A stretch of 25,076 bases of DNA from Thermoanaerobacterales bacterium (GTDB lineage: Bacteria > Actinomycetota > Acidimicrobiia > Acidimicrobiales > JACDCH01): the NCBI GenBank assembly GCA_017577565.1, contig PKRH01000041.1:1-25076 (forward strand), in the 5' to 3' direction. Both the position numbers and the translations under genes were made by a program. Positions 16,338-23,942 of this stretch are shown in pieces; within the stretch, counting starts at the first letter, position 1, and each line of letters begins with the position of its first letter. The notes beneath the pieces are model-generated. The model was not told the DNA's origin, did no database searches, and saw only the letters and a program-made list of their open reading frames with translations.

Positions 16338-17963
16338 TCAGACCAGCATCGTGCCGTCGGGGTGGTAGATCGGCGGCACCATGTTGACGCTGTCGGGGTG
16401 GAAGTTCGGGTTGTCGTAGGGGTCGACCCAGGTGGCGTAGCGCCACCGGGCCTGGAACCGCTCGAGCTCGCTCTGCGACACGTCCGACGACCGGCTCGAC
16501 GACTCGAAGTGCAGCAGCACGGTGTCGGGGTCGTAGACGACCCGGTGCCCCGCCGCCCGCACCTTCAGGCAGTAGTCGATGTCGTTGAAGTTCAGCGGGA
16601 AGTCGAGCGACAGCCCGCCGACCTCCTCGAACACGGCGCGGGGCGTCATCAGGCAGGCGCCGGTGACCGCCGAGTAGTTGTTGGCGACCCGCACGACGTT
16701 GGCGTAGCCGCTGTAGTCGCCGTTGAAGCCGCGGAAGAGGTGGCCCGGCGACGAGTGGCGGAGCAGCACGCCGACGTGCTGCAGGCGGCCGTCGCCGAAC
16801 AGCAGCTTGGCCCCGACAGCCCCGATGCCGGGGAACGACGAGTACATGACCAGCCGCTCGAGCCACTCGGGCGTGACGACCTCCATGTCGTCGTTCAGCA
16901 GCACGATGTGCTCGCCCTCGCTGGCCAGCGCGCCGACGTTGATCTTGTCGGCGAAGTTGAAGGGCTTGTCGTAGGGGACGATGCGCACCTGCCGGCCGCC
17001 GACCTCGAGGACCTCGTCGATCACCTCCTCGGGCGTCGTGGTGTCGGCGACGACGACGATCTCGTAGTTCCGGTAGGTCGTGCGCTCGACGATGCTGCGG
17101 ATGCAGTGCACGACCAGCGTGATCTCCTCGCCCCGCACCAGCCGGCGGCCCCCGGCGGTGGGCATGACGATGCTGACCCGCGGGTGCCACCGCAGGGCCG
17201 GCTCCAGGTGGTAGACGCCGCTGTAGGTGTCGTCGTGGCGGACCGTGGCCGGGAAGCCGACCCGGTCGCAGTGGGCCTGGATGGCGCGGGTGCCGGCGGC
17301 GTAGGCGTAGGGCTTGGCCTCCTCGCCCCGCCCGGCGGTCGACTCCGGCAGCGTGCGCCAGTGGTAGAGGATCTTGGGCACGTGCAGCACCCGGCGGGCC
17401 CGCTCGGTCACCTTGAGCACGAGGTCCCAGTCCTGCGCCCCCTCGTAGGCGGGGTCGAAGCCGCCGACCTCCTGGACGAGCGACCGGCGCAGCACGCTGA
17501 GGTGGCAGGTGTACATCTGCGTGCGGAGCCGCTCGGGCGACCAGTCGGGCTTGAGGAAGGGGCCGAAGTGGCGGCCGTGCTCGTCGATCTTGTCCTCGTC
17601 GGTGTAGACGTAGTCGGCTGCCGGCTCGGCCCGCAGCGCGGCGTCGACCTCGCGCAGGGCGTCCGGGTGCAGCTCGTCGTCGTGGTCGAGCAGGGCGACG
17701 AACTCGCCGAACGCGGCGGCGAGCCCGTCGTTGGAGGCGGCGACGATGCCGCCGTTCTCGGAGCGGCGGACGACCCGGATGCGCGGGTCCTCCCGTTCGG
17801 CCTCCTCCAGGACGGGGAGGACGTGCGGCGACGGCGAGCAGTCGTCGACGAGGATCAGCTCCCAGCTGGGGAATGTCTGGCGGCGGACCGACCGGACCGC
17901 CGCCCGCAGCACGTGCTCCGGTGTGTTGTAGACGGGTGTGACGACCGAGAACCGCGGGGCCAC
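16338..17963 (-). CDS. tandem-domain family 2 glycosyltransferase
   Basis: A 541-residue soluble protein with two GT-A domains. The first (4-200) has VVTPVYN (7-13), VDDCS (39-43), SENGGIVAASNDGL (68-81), LLDHDDEL (91-98) and EGAQDWDL (174-181). The second (262-490) has VSIVMPT (263-269), VVVADTTT (303-310), LLNDDMEV (355-362), TGACLMTPRAVFEEVGG (434-450) and FNDIDYCLK (459-467). All expected metal and base motifs are present in both halves, so both may be active, giving a bifunctional transferase that adds two residues or extends a chain. Proteins of this layout are common in O-antigen and rhamnan-type clusters. Start GTG 17963 lies 2 bases after the stop of the coiled-coil methyltransferase, so they are in one operon. 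No membrane segment is seen. Confidence 0.9.
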   Translation of the reverse strand: MAPRFSVVTPVYNTPEHVLRAAVRSVRRQTFPSWELILVDDCSPSPHVLPVLEEAEREDPRIRVVRRSENGGIVAASNDGLAAAFGEFVALLDHDDELHPDALREVDAALRAEPAADYVYTDEDKIDEHGRHFGPFLKPDWSPERLRTQMYTCHLSVLRRSLVQEVGGFDPAYEGAQDWDLVLKVTERARRVLHVPKILYHWRTLPESTAGRGEEAKPYAYAAGTRAIQAHCDRVGFPATVRHDDTYSGVYHLEPALRWHPRVSIVMPTAGGRRLVRGEEITLVVHCIRSIVERTTYRNYEIVVVADTTTPEEVIDEVLEVGGRQVRIVPYDKPFNFADKINVGALASEGEHIVLLNDDMEVVTPEWLERLVMYSSFPGIGAVGAKLLFGDGRLQHVGVLLRHSSPGHLFRGFNGDYSGYANVVRVANNYSAVTGACLMTPRAVFEEVGGLSLDFPLNFNDIDYCLKVRAAGHRVVYDPDTVLLHFESSSRSSDVSQSELERFQARWRYATWVDPYDNPNFHPDSVNMVPPIYHPDGTMLV

Positions 17964-17965
17964 CC

Positions 17966-18937
17966 TCAGCCTCTCCGTTCACGCAGCTTGCGGAGGGGGA
18001 GTCCGACGGCCTGCGTGAGCCGCCACGAGTTGGACGACAGGACGGCGTTGAGGCGCTCCTCCAGGCCGGCGTACCGGGCGAGGTACGCCTCGAGCTCCTC
18101 GACGCGGCCGAGCGCCGTGGCGAGCTCGGCCTCGCGCCCGGCCACCTGGTCGCGCAGTCGCAGCACCTCCTTGCGCAGGTGCTCGACCTCGCCGGAGGGC
18201 GCGTTGCTGAGCTCCTCGACCTTCTGCTGCATGTCGAGGAGCGCGCGGCGCTGCTCGAGGGTCTCGGCCCGCAGCTCGGACCAGGCCCGGTCGTACTCGA
18301 GCACGAGGTCGACCAGGCTCGGGTTGCCGCGGCGGTAGAGGACCGCCCACGGCGACAGGTAGCTGGCGTCGTGGCGGAAGTCGCGGAACATCCCGAAGCC
18401 GGCGAACAGCTGGGACCAGCGCTCGGGCGGCCGGACGTTGACGTGGGTGGGCTCGTCCCGGTCGGCCGGCGTCGAGGAGAGCAGGACCTGGTCGCTGGCC
18501 TCGGACAGGTGGCGGACCGCGGTGGGGGCGTCGGCGGGGTCGAGGTGCTCGATGACCTCGATGCAGGTCACCAGGTCGTAGCGCCCCTCGATCGGCTCGG
18601 TGAGCGAGCCGACCCGCACGTAGGGGCGGACCGCGGGGGACGCGCTCTCGATGGCGTGCTCGGACACGTCGAACCCGTAGGCCTCGACCCCGCGCTCGCG
18701 CAGAGCGGCCACCAGGAAGCCCTTCGCGCAGCCGACGTCGAGGACGGTCTTGGGCTGCAGCTGGGCCACGATCGCGTCCGCGACACCGCCGAAGAACTGC
18801 GTCCAGTGCTCGTTCTCTTCGTACGGCACGGTGTACGTATCGTAGTACCACCGTCCGTAGAGCTTTCCGGCATGCTGCGTGGCGGGCTGTGTGGCGGCGT
18901 CGCCGCTGGTCGTGGTCGAGGACGCGAAGTCGGACAC
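17966..18937 (-). CDS. SAM methyltransferase with C-terminal coiled coil
   Basis: A 323-residue protein from GTG 18937. The N-terminal methyltransferase domain (about 25-200) has KLYGRWYYDTY (25-35), motif I VLDVGCAKG (65-73), FDVSEHAI (89-96) and YDLVTCIEVIEHLDP (120-134). HVNVRPPERW (165-174) is typical of methyltransferases in surface-glycan clusters. Residues about 215-300 form a Glu/Leu/Arg-rich heptad-like coiled coil, ending in SSNSWRLTQAVGLPLRKLR (301-319), a tail found on many glycan enzymes with coiled coils. There is no kinase domain, unlike E. coli WbdD. It lies in an operon with the tandem GT2 and a few kb from a Wzt with C-terminal domain. A role as chain-end methyltransferase is plausible but inferred. 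The start sits 8 bases after TACACT (leaderless). Confidence 0.87.
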   Translation of the reverse strand: MSDFASSTTTSGDAATQPATQHAGKLYGRWYYDTYTVPYEENEHWTQFFGGVADAIVAQLQPKTVLDVGCAKGFLVAALRERGVEAYGFDVSEHAIESASPAVRPYVRVGSLTEPIEGRYDLVTCIEVIEHLDPADAPTAVRHLSEASDQVLLSSTPADRDEPTHVNVRPPERWSQLFAGFGMFRDFRHDASYLSPWAVLYRRGNPSLVDLVLEYDRAWSELRAETLEQRRALLDMQQKVEELSNAPSGEVEHLRKEVLRLRDQVAGREAELATALGRVEELEAYLARYAGLEERLNAVLSSNSWRLTQAVGLPLRKLRERRG

Positions 18938-18945
18938 GGCTGCGG

Positions 18946-18951
18946 AGTGTA
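18946..18951 (-). promoter_or_regulatory. -10 hexamer TACACT, leaderless type
   Basis: Read on the minus strand, TACACT ends 8 bases before GTG 18937, so the transcript would begin at or beside the start codon. There is no ribosome site between. The 80-base gap to the divergent GT2 start at 19018 must hold promoters for both; for the plus strand only a weak GATCAT (19003-19008) is seen. Confidence 0.5.
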
Positions 18952-19017
18952 CCGGTCGCCTGCTGGGCGCCCGGCCGCCTTGACGGTCCCCCGACCGGCC
19001 ACGATCATGCCCGGCCG

Positions 19018-20415
19018 GTGCCAGCGACCACCCCCTCGACGACGCCCGCGCCCGGGTCCCGGGCGGCCGACGAGCGGGGCGTCCCCCGCGTCCGCCTCGT
19101 CGTGCTCAACTGGAACGGCGCCGACCACCTCGGCCGCTGCCTCGACGCGCTCTGCGCCCTCGACTGGCCCCCCGACCGGCTCGACCTCGTCGTCATCGAC
19201 AACGCCTCGACCGACGGCAGCGACGCCATCGCCGAGCGCAACCCGCGGGTCCGGCTGGTGCGCAACGACCGCAACGCCGGCTTCGTCGCCAACAACCTCG
19301 CCCTGCGCGACCTCACCGGGGTCGACTACGTCGGTCTGGTCAACGCCGACTCGTTCGTCGAGCCGGGCTGGCTGCGGGCGATGGTCGCCGCCATCGAGTC
19401 CGACCCCGGCCTGGGCGCCGTCTCCGCCCGCATGCTCTTCGCCGACCGGTTCGTCGAGGTCACCATCGAGTCACCGACGTTCCGGCCCGGCGGGCCCGAC
19501 CCCCGCGAGCTGGGGGTGATGGTCAGCGGCGCCCGGGTCGACGGCGTCGACCGCTGGCGCGACACGCAGGTCGTCGAGGGCGCCTGGGGCATCGAGCACC
19601 GACGGGACGGCCGCACCTTCCAGTGGACGAGCGGCCGGGCGACGGTCCGGGTGCCGGTCGGCGACGGGACCCGCCTGCCCGAGCGGGTCGAGCTCGAGCT
19701 CGCCGCCGAGGCGCCCAAGGAGGTGGTCGTGCGGTCGGGCGGCGTCGAGCGGACGGTCGAGGTGGGCCGGGCGCCGGCCTTCCACGAGGTGCCGGCCGCC
19801 GGCGAGCCCATCGACGTCGTCAACAACGTCGGCTCCATCATCCTCGAGGGCGGCTACGGCGCCGACCGCGGCTACCTCGAGCCGGACACCGGCCAGTACG
19901 ACGCGCCCGCCGAGGTGTTCGCCTGGTGCGGCGGCAGCGTGCTGCTGCGGCCCGAGTACCTGGCCGACGTCGGCCTCTTCGACGAGCGGTTCTTCCTCTA
20001 CTACGAGGACACCGACCTGTCGTGGCGGGGGCGCAGCCGGGGCTGGCGCTACCGCTACGTGCCGGACGCCCGGGTGCGCCACGTCCACGCCGCCTCGACG
20101 GGGGAGGGCACGCCGACCTTCCAGCACTACGTCGAGCGCAACCGGCTGCTCATGCTGGTCAAGAACGCGCCGGCCCGCATGGCGGCGCACGCCGTCTGGC
20201 GCTACCTGCTGACCACCCTGTCCTACGCCCGGCGCGACCTCGTGGCACCCGTGCTCGGGCTGCACCGGCCCCGGCCGACCATCGTGTGGCGGCGCGTGCG
20301 CTCGTTCGCCGACTTCCTGCGCCTGCTGCCCCCGGCGCTGGCCGAGCGGCGCCGCATCCGGCGGGCGGCGACGGTCGACGACGCCGAGCTGCTGGCGTGG
20401 ACGGTGCGGCGGTGA
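19018..20415 (+). CDS. family 2 glycosyltransferase with inserted beta-rich module
   Basis: A 465-residue GT-A enzyme of the rhamnosyltransferase (WbbL-like) kind. VRLVVLNWNGADHLGRCL (25-42), VVIDNASTDGS (58-68), NAGFVANNLAL (86-96), the metal-binding NADS (109-112) and, far downstream, FAWCGGSVLLRPEYL (301-315) and FLYYEDTDLSWR (326-337) are all as expected. Between them, about residues 145-268, lies an extra stretch that ordinary WbbL-type proteins lack: IESPTFRPGGPDPRELGV (150-167) followed by a FQWTSG (201-206) strand-rich part. The ADRGYLE and GQYDAP turns (282-297) lead back to the catalytic core. Start GTG 19018 is the first sensible one after the divergent gap. The stop overlaps the next glycosyltransferase by 4 bases (GTGA). 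Confidence 0.9.
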   Translation: MPATTPSTTPAPGSRAADERGVPRVRLVVLNWNGADHLGRCLDALCALDWPPDRLDLVVIDNASTDGSDAIAERNPRVRLVRNDRNAGFVANNLALRDLTGVDYVGLVNADSFVEPGWLRAMVAAIESDPGLGAVSARMLFADRFVEVTIESPTFRPGGPDPRELGVMVSGARVDGVDRWRDTQVVEGAWGIEHRRDGRTFQWTSGRATVRVPVGDGTRLPERVELELAAEAPKEVVVRSGGVERTVEVGRAPAFHEVPAAGEPIDVVNNVGSIILEGGYGADRGYLEPDTGQYDAPAEVFAWCGGSVLLRPEYLADVGLFDERFFLYYEDTDLSWRGRSRGWRYRYVPDARVRHVHAASTGEGTPTFQHYVERNRLLMLVKNAPARMAAHAVWRYLLTTLSYARRDLVAPVLGLHRPRPTIVWRRVRSFADFLRLLPPALAERRRIRRAATVDDAELLAWTVRR

Positions 20416-21977
20416 AGGTCGCCGTCTACGACCGCTACTGGCCGACCGGCGGCGGGGGCGAGCGGTTCGCGGCCGGCATCGCCGCCGCCCTGGCGTCGGA
20501 GCACGACGTGCGCCTGCTCGCCCACGAGGACCTCGACACCGACTGGCTGGGCGAGCGCCTGCTGCTCGACCTGTCCGGCGTGGGCGTCGACGTCGTGCCC
20601 GACGAGCTGGGCGTCACCCGGGCCTCGGCCGCCTACGACCTGTTCGTCAACGCCTCCTACCTCAGCTGGGACGCCAACCGGGCCCGCCACGGGATCTTCG
20701 TCGTCCACTTCCCCGGCCCCCGGCCCGGCCGCGCCGAGCAGGCCCGGCGGTGGATCGCGGGCCGGGCCCGGGGCGTGCTCGCCGCCGGCGGCGACGCCGT
20801 CGAGCTGGGGGAGGGCTACTACACGCCCGAGTCGACCCGGCTCCACGGCATCCGCTGGACCGGGGGCGACGGCGAGCTCGTCGTGTCCTCGGCGGCCGGG
20901 GGCCGGGTGCCGGTCACCGTGCTGCTCGGCCGCTACCTGCCGCCCGAGGTCGCCCCGGTCGAGGTCGAGGCCACCGTCGACGGCGAGGTCGTCGGCCGCG
21001 CCGTCGTCGACGCCCCGACCTCGCGCCTCGACCGGCGGCGCAGCGTCGCGCTGCGCTTCGCCGTCGACGTCCCGCCCGGCGGCCGGGTGCGGGTCGACCT
21101 GCGCAGCCCGACCTGGGTGCCCGCCGAGCTGGGCCTCGGCGCCGACCGGCGCCCGCTCGGCGTCCCCGTCATCGGCGCCCACGCCGGCGGCGGGTGGCAG
21201 GCGGCCGCCGTGCGGGCCGTGCCGGTCCTCGCCGGGCACACCGGGCGCCCCCACCACCTCGACACCTACGACCGGATCCTGTCCAACTCGCGCTACACGC
21301 AGCGCTGGGTCGAGCGGCTCTGGGGCCGCGAGAGCGGCCTGCTGCACCCGCCCGTGGGGATGGTGCCGCCGGGGGAGAAGGCGCCGATCATCCTGTCGGT
21401 CGGCCGCTTCTTCCTCCCGGGCACCGGCCACAACAAGAAGCAGCTGGAGATGGTCGAGGCGTTCCGCCGGCTGGTCGAGCGGGGTGGCGCGGACGGCTGG
21501 GAGTACCACCTCGTCGGCGGGTGCGCCCCCGAGCACCGGCCGTACCTCGACCGGATCCGGGCCGCGGCCGCGGGCCTCCCGGTCGTGCTCCACGTCGACG
21601 CCACCGGCGCCGAGCTGCGCGACCTCTACGCCCGGGCGTCGATCTTCTGGCACGCCGCCGGTCTCGGCGAGGACCCCGAGCGGCACCCCGACCGCTACGA
21701 GCACTTCGGCATCACGACGGTCGAGGCCATGTCGGCCGGGGCGGTGCCGGTGGTCATCGACGCCGCCGGGCAGGTCGAGATCGTCGACCAGGGCGTGAAC
21801 GGCTACCGGTTCGCCACCCTGGACGGGCTGGTCGCCCACACCGAGCGGCTCATCGCGGACCCCGCCTGGCGGGCCACGCTGGCCGCGGCGGCCGAGCGGC
21901 GGGCCCCGGACTTCGGGTGGGACGCCCTCGTCGCCCGGGTGCGGGGCGAGGGGGCCGCGCTCGCCGCCACGGGCTGA
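20412..21977 (+). CDS. GT-B glycosyltransferase with inserted beta-rich module
   Basis: A 521-residue family-1/4 type transferase. The N-terminal Rossmann half begins MKVAVYDRYWPTGGGGERF (1-19) with the glycine-rich donor/acceptor loop, and continues FVNASYLS (78-85) and VVHFPGP (97-103). The second half resumes at about 283: YDRILSNSRYTQRWVERLWG (286-305), ILSVGRFF (327-334), HNKKQLEMVEAF (340-351), YHLVGGC (365-371) and the E-x7-E pair E430/E438 in YEHFGITTVEAMSAG. About 134-262 is an insertion between the halves, with IRWTGG (147-152), a beta-rich run, and LRSPTWVP (230-237) then DRRPLGVPV (245-253). The start GTG 20412 overlaps the preceding stop (GTGA). Substrate unknown; with its neighbour it probably builds successive links of one glycan. 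Confidence 0.9.
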   Translation: MKVAVYDRYWPTGGGGERFAAGIAAALASEHDVRLLAHEDLDTDWLGERLLLDLSGVGVDVVPDELGVTRASAAYDLFVNASYLSWDANRARHGIFVVHFPGPRPGRAEQARRWIAGRARGVLAAGGDAVELGEGYYTPESTRLHGIRWTGGDGELVVSSAAGGRVPVTVLLGRYLPPEVAPVEVEATVDGEVVGRAVVDAPTSRLDRRRSVALRFAVDVPPGGRVRVDLRSPTWVPAELGLGADRRPLGVPVIGAHAGGGWQAAAVRAVPVLAGHTGRPHHLDTYDRILSNSRYTQRWVERLWGRESGLLHPPVGMVPPGEKAPIILSVGRFFLPGTGHNKKQLEMVEAFRRLVERGGADGWEYHLVGGCAPEHRPYLDRIRAAAAGLPVVLHVDATGAELRDLYARASIFWHAAGLGEDPERHPDRYEHFGITTVEAMSAGAVPVVIDAAGQVEIVDQGVNGYRFATLDGLVAHTERLIADPAWRATLAAAAERRAPDFGWDALVARVRGEGAALAATG

Positions 21978-22010
21978 CCCGCGGTCCCGCCGATCTGGGA
22001 TGATCGGGCC

Positions 22011-22964
22011 GTGAGCTCCTCAGCCAGCCGCATCCTCACCCAGGCGTCCCGCCTCGCCAGGGCGGCCCGCACGCCGAGGGAGTCGGCCCGCGTCCTCGCC
22101 GCCCGCCTGTCCGGCGAGGCGGCCGCCCACGCCGCGCCCTGGGTGCCGCCGGGCCACTTCTACTCCCCGTACCCCGACCTCGCCGAGTACGAGCGGCGGG
22201 CGGCGGCCCTCCACGACCCCGACCGCGAGATCGTCGGCGTCGACCTCCGGGCCGAGGAGCAGCTGGCCCTGCTCGACCGCCTGGCGGCCGAGCTGGCCGT
22301 CGAGCTCGAGCTGCCCGAGCACCGCGACCCCACCGGCGGGTGGCGCTACTGGCTCGACAACCCGTCCTACGCCTACGGGGACGGCGTCGTGCTCCACGCC
22401 ATGCTCCGCTACGTCCGGCCCCGGCGGATCGTCGAGGTGGGCTCGGGGTTCTCGTCCGCCCTCATCCTCGACACCGTCGACCGCTACCTGCCCGAGGCCG
22501 AGGTCACCTTCGTCGAGCCCTACCCGGAGCTGCTCGAGAGCCTGCTGCGGCCGGGCGACGACGAGCGGGTGGCGATCCACCGGGTCCCGGTCCAGGACGT
22601 CGACCTGGACGTGTTCACCTCCCTCGAGCGGGGCGACGTCCTGTTCATCGACTCGACCCACGTGTCGAAGGCCGGGTCGGACGTCAACCACCTCTTCTTC
22701 GAGGTCATCCCCCGGCTGGCCCAGGGGGTGTGGATCCACCTCCACGACATCTTCCACCCCTTCGAGTACCCCGACGCCTGGATCCGCGAGGGGCGGGCCT
22801 GGCACGAGATCTACCTGCTGCGGGCCTTCCTGACCTGCAACACGGCCTTCGTGGTCCGCTGGTTCCAGGACTTCCTGTGGACCTGCCACCGCGAGGCGTT
22901 CACGAAGCTGCCCTGGGTCGAGCGCAACGCGGGCGGCAACGTCTGGCTGCAGCGGGTCGTGTGA
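22011..22964 (+). CDS. methyltransferase-like protein (Methyltransf_24 type)
   Basis: A 317-residue protein with a Rossmann methyltransferase core: IVEVGSGFSSALIL (140-153) as motif I, VTFVEPYPEL (165-174) as the ribose-binding strand, and DVLFIDSTHVSKAGSDVNHLFFEVIPRL (209-236), whose FIDSTH is the acidic strand typical of Methyltransf_24 and cephalosporin-hydroxylase-like proteins. WIHLHDIFHPFEYP (241-254) supplies His/Asp residues that could bind a metal. The N-terminal 110 residues are helical and unassigned. GTG 22011 follows the GT-B gene stop by 33 bases on the same strand. Such proteins are common in glycan clusters, where they are presumed O-methyltransferases; the target here is unknown. 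It is convergent with the zinc-ribbon methyltransferase, 15 bases apart. Confidence 0.83.
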   Translation: MSSSASRILTQASRLARAARTPRESARVLAARLSGEAAAHAAPWVPPGHFYSPYPDLAEYERRAAALHDPDREIVGVDLRAEEQLALLDRLAAELAVELELPEHRDPTGGWRYWLDNPSYAYGDGVVLHAMLRYVRPRRIVEVGSGFSSALILDTVDRYLPEAEVTFVEPYPELLESLLRPGDDERVAIHRVPVQDVDLDVFTSLERGDVLFIDSTHVSKAGSDVNHLFFEVIPRLAQGVWIHLHDIFHPFEYPDAWIREGRAWHEIYLLRAFLTCNTAFVVRWFQDFLWTCHREAFTKLPWVERNAGGNVWLQRVV

Positions 22965-22979
22965 GGGGCCGCCCGCGGC

Positions 22980-23942
22980 TCAGCCCGGGACCCGGCAGTC
23001 CCAGGTGAGGAACTGGTAGCCGGGGACGAAGCCGAACCGCCGGGCGGCGGCGTCGTCTGCCACCACGACGAGGTCGTCGGCCGCGCCGGTCGTCCGGAAG
23101 GTGCGGAGCAGGTCGGGCACGTCGAACTCCGGGGCCCGCACGCCCCAGGGGTCGTCCCCGGACCGGATCGCGGCGGCCAGCTCCTCGGTGCCCAGCAGGT
23201 CGACGGCGAAGCCCTCCTCCCGCAGCCGGCCGGTGAGGTCGAGGCCGAAGCGCCAGTGCACCGGGGTGGCGTCCGCGTGGACCTCGGGGGCCGCGGGCGG
23301 GGACGTGCGCCCCTGCAGCACCGGCACCTGCAGCAGCAGGTGGCCGCCGGGGGCGAGGACTCGCCGCAGCTCGGACAGCACCTTGTCGACGTCGCGGACG
23401 TGCTCCAGCACGTGCGAGCACAGGACGACGTCGACGCAGTCGTCGGGGAGCTCGATGGCCTGCAGGTCCAGCCGCAGGTGGCCGGCGTGGGACCGCTGGT
23501 CGTGGTCGGTGGCCCGGTAGAAGAACCAGGAGGTCATCGCCGCGCGGTAGGCGGGGCCCAGGCGGGGGCTGCACTCGATGACCCGCAGGTGGGGGCCGAG
23601 GTCGACGCGGCGGGCCAGGCACCAGTGCAGGAACCGGTCCCGGCCGTTGGCGCCGCACCGGGGGCAGACCGAGAGCTCGACGTGGGCGGGCCCGTCGAAG
23701 GCGTCGCCCTGCCACCGGCAGACCGTGCAGGTGGCGGCGCCGCCCGGGGGCAGCGGCAGCCAGGGCGGGGTCTCCGGGTCGGGCCCGGCGGGCGCCGCCC
23801 CGGCACCCGGTCCGAGCAGCCGGCGCCCGAGGTCGCCGAGCCGGCGGTAGGCCGTCCGCGCCGCCGGGCGGACCCGGGCCCGCAGCGACCACCGCGGCTG
23901 CGGACGTCGGGCACGGCGACGTGTCGGGCCCACCGCCGTCAC
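22980..23942 (-). CDS. SAM methyltransferase with N-terminal zinc ribbon
   Basis: A 320-residue protein. After a basic, Ala/Pro-rich 65-residue N-terminus there is a zinc-ribbon-like CTVC (72-75) and CPRCGANGRDR (93-103), then a class I methyltransferase domain: VIECSPRLGPAYR (121-133) in the motif I place, TDHDQR (145-150), DLQAIELPDDCVDVVLCSHVLEHV (159-182) and ELRRVLAPGGHLLLQVPV (191-208). Motif I lacks the usual GxGxG, as in relatives with this ribbon (ECSPR type). GTG 23942 overlaps the TGA of the MeaB gene (GTGA), which makes it the likely start; the frame runs open further but inside the MeaB gene. Co-expression with MeaB is implied, while the function fits the neighbouring glycan cluster better. 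Acceptor unknown. Confidence 0.82.
   Translation of the reverse strand: MTAVGPTRRRARRPQPRWSLRARVRPAARTAYRRLGDLGRRLLGPGAGAAPAGPDPETPPWLPLPPGGAATCTVCRWQGDAFDGPAHVELSVCPRCGANGRDRFLHWCLARRVDLGPHLRVIECSPRLGPAYRAAMTSWFFYRATDHDQRSHAGHLRLDLQAIELPDDCVDVVLCSHVLEHVRDVDKVLSELRRVLAPGGHLLLQVPVLQGRTSPPAAPEVHADATPVHWRFGLDLTGRLREEGFAVDLLGTEELAAAIRSGDDPWGVRAPEFDVPDLLRTFRTTGAADDLVVVADDAAARRFGFVPGYQFLTWDCRVPG

Noticed and set aside
16362..18338. 658-codon plus-strand frame across the tandem GT2 and methyltransferase genes
   Set aside because: It is antisense to two genes with complete catalytic motifs, and its Val/Asp/Gly/His-rich translation is the mirror of high-GC codon usage.
22961..22982. Short GC stem between the convergent genes ending at 22964 and 22980
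   Set aside because: The pairing GCCGC/GCGGC leaves only a 2-base loop, or a 4-bp stem if the loop is widened, and there is no T tract; too weak to call a terminator.
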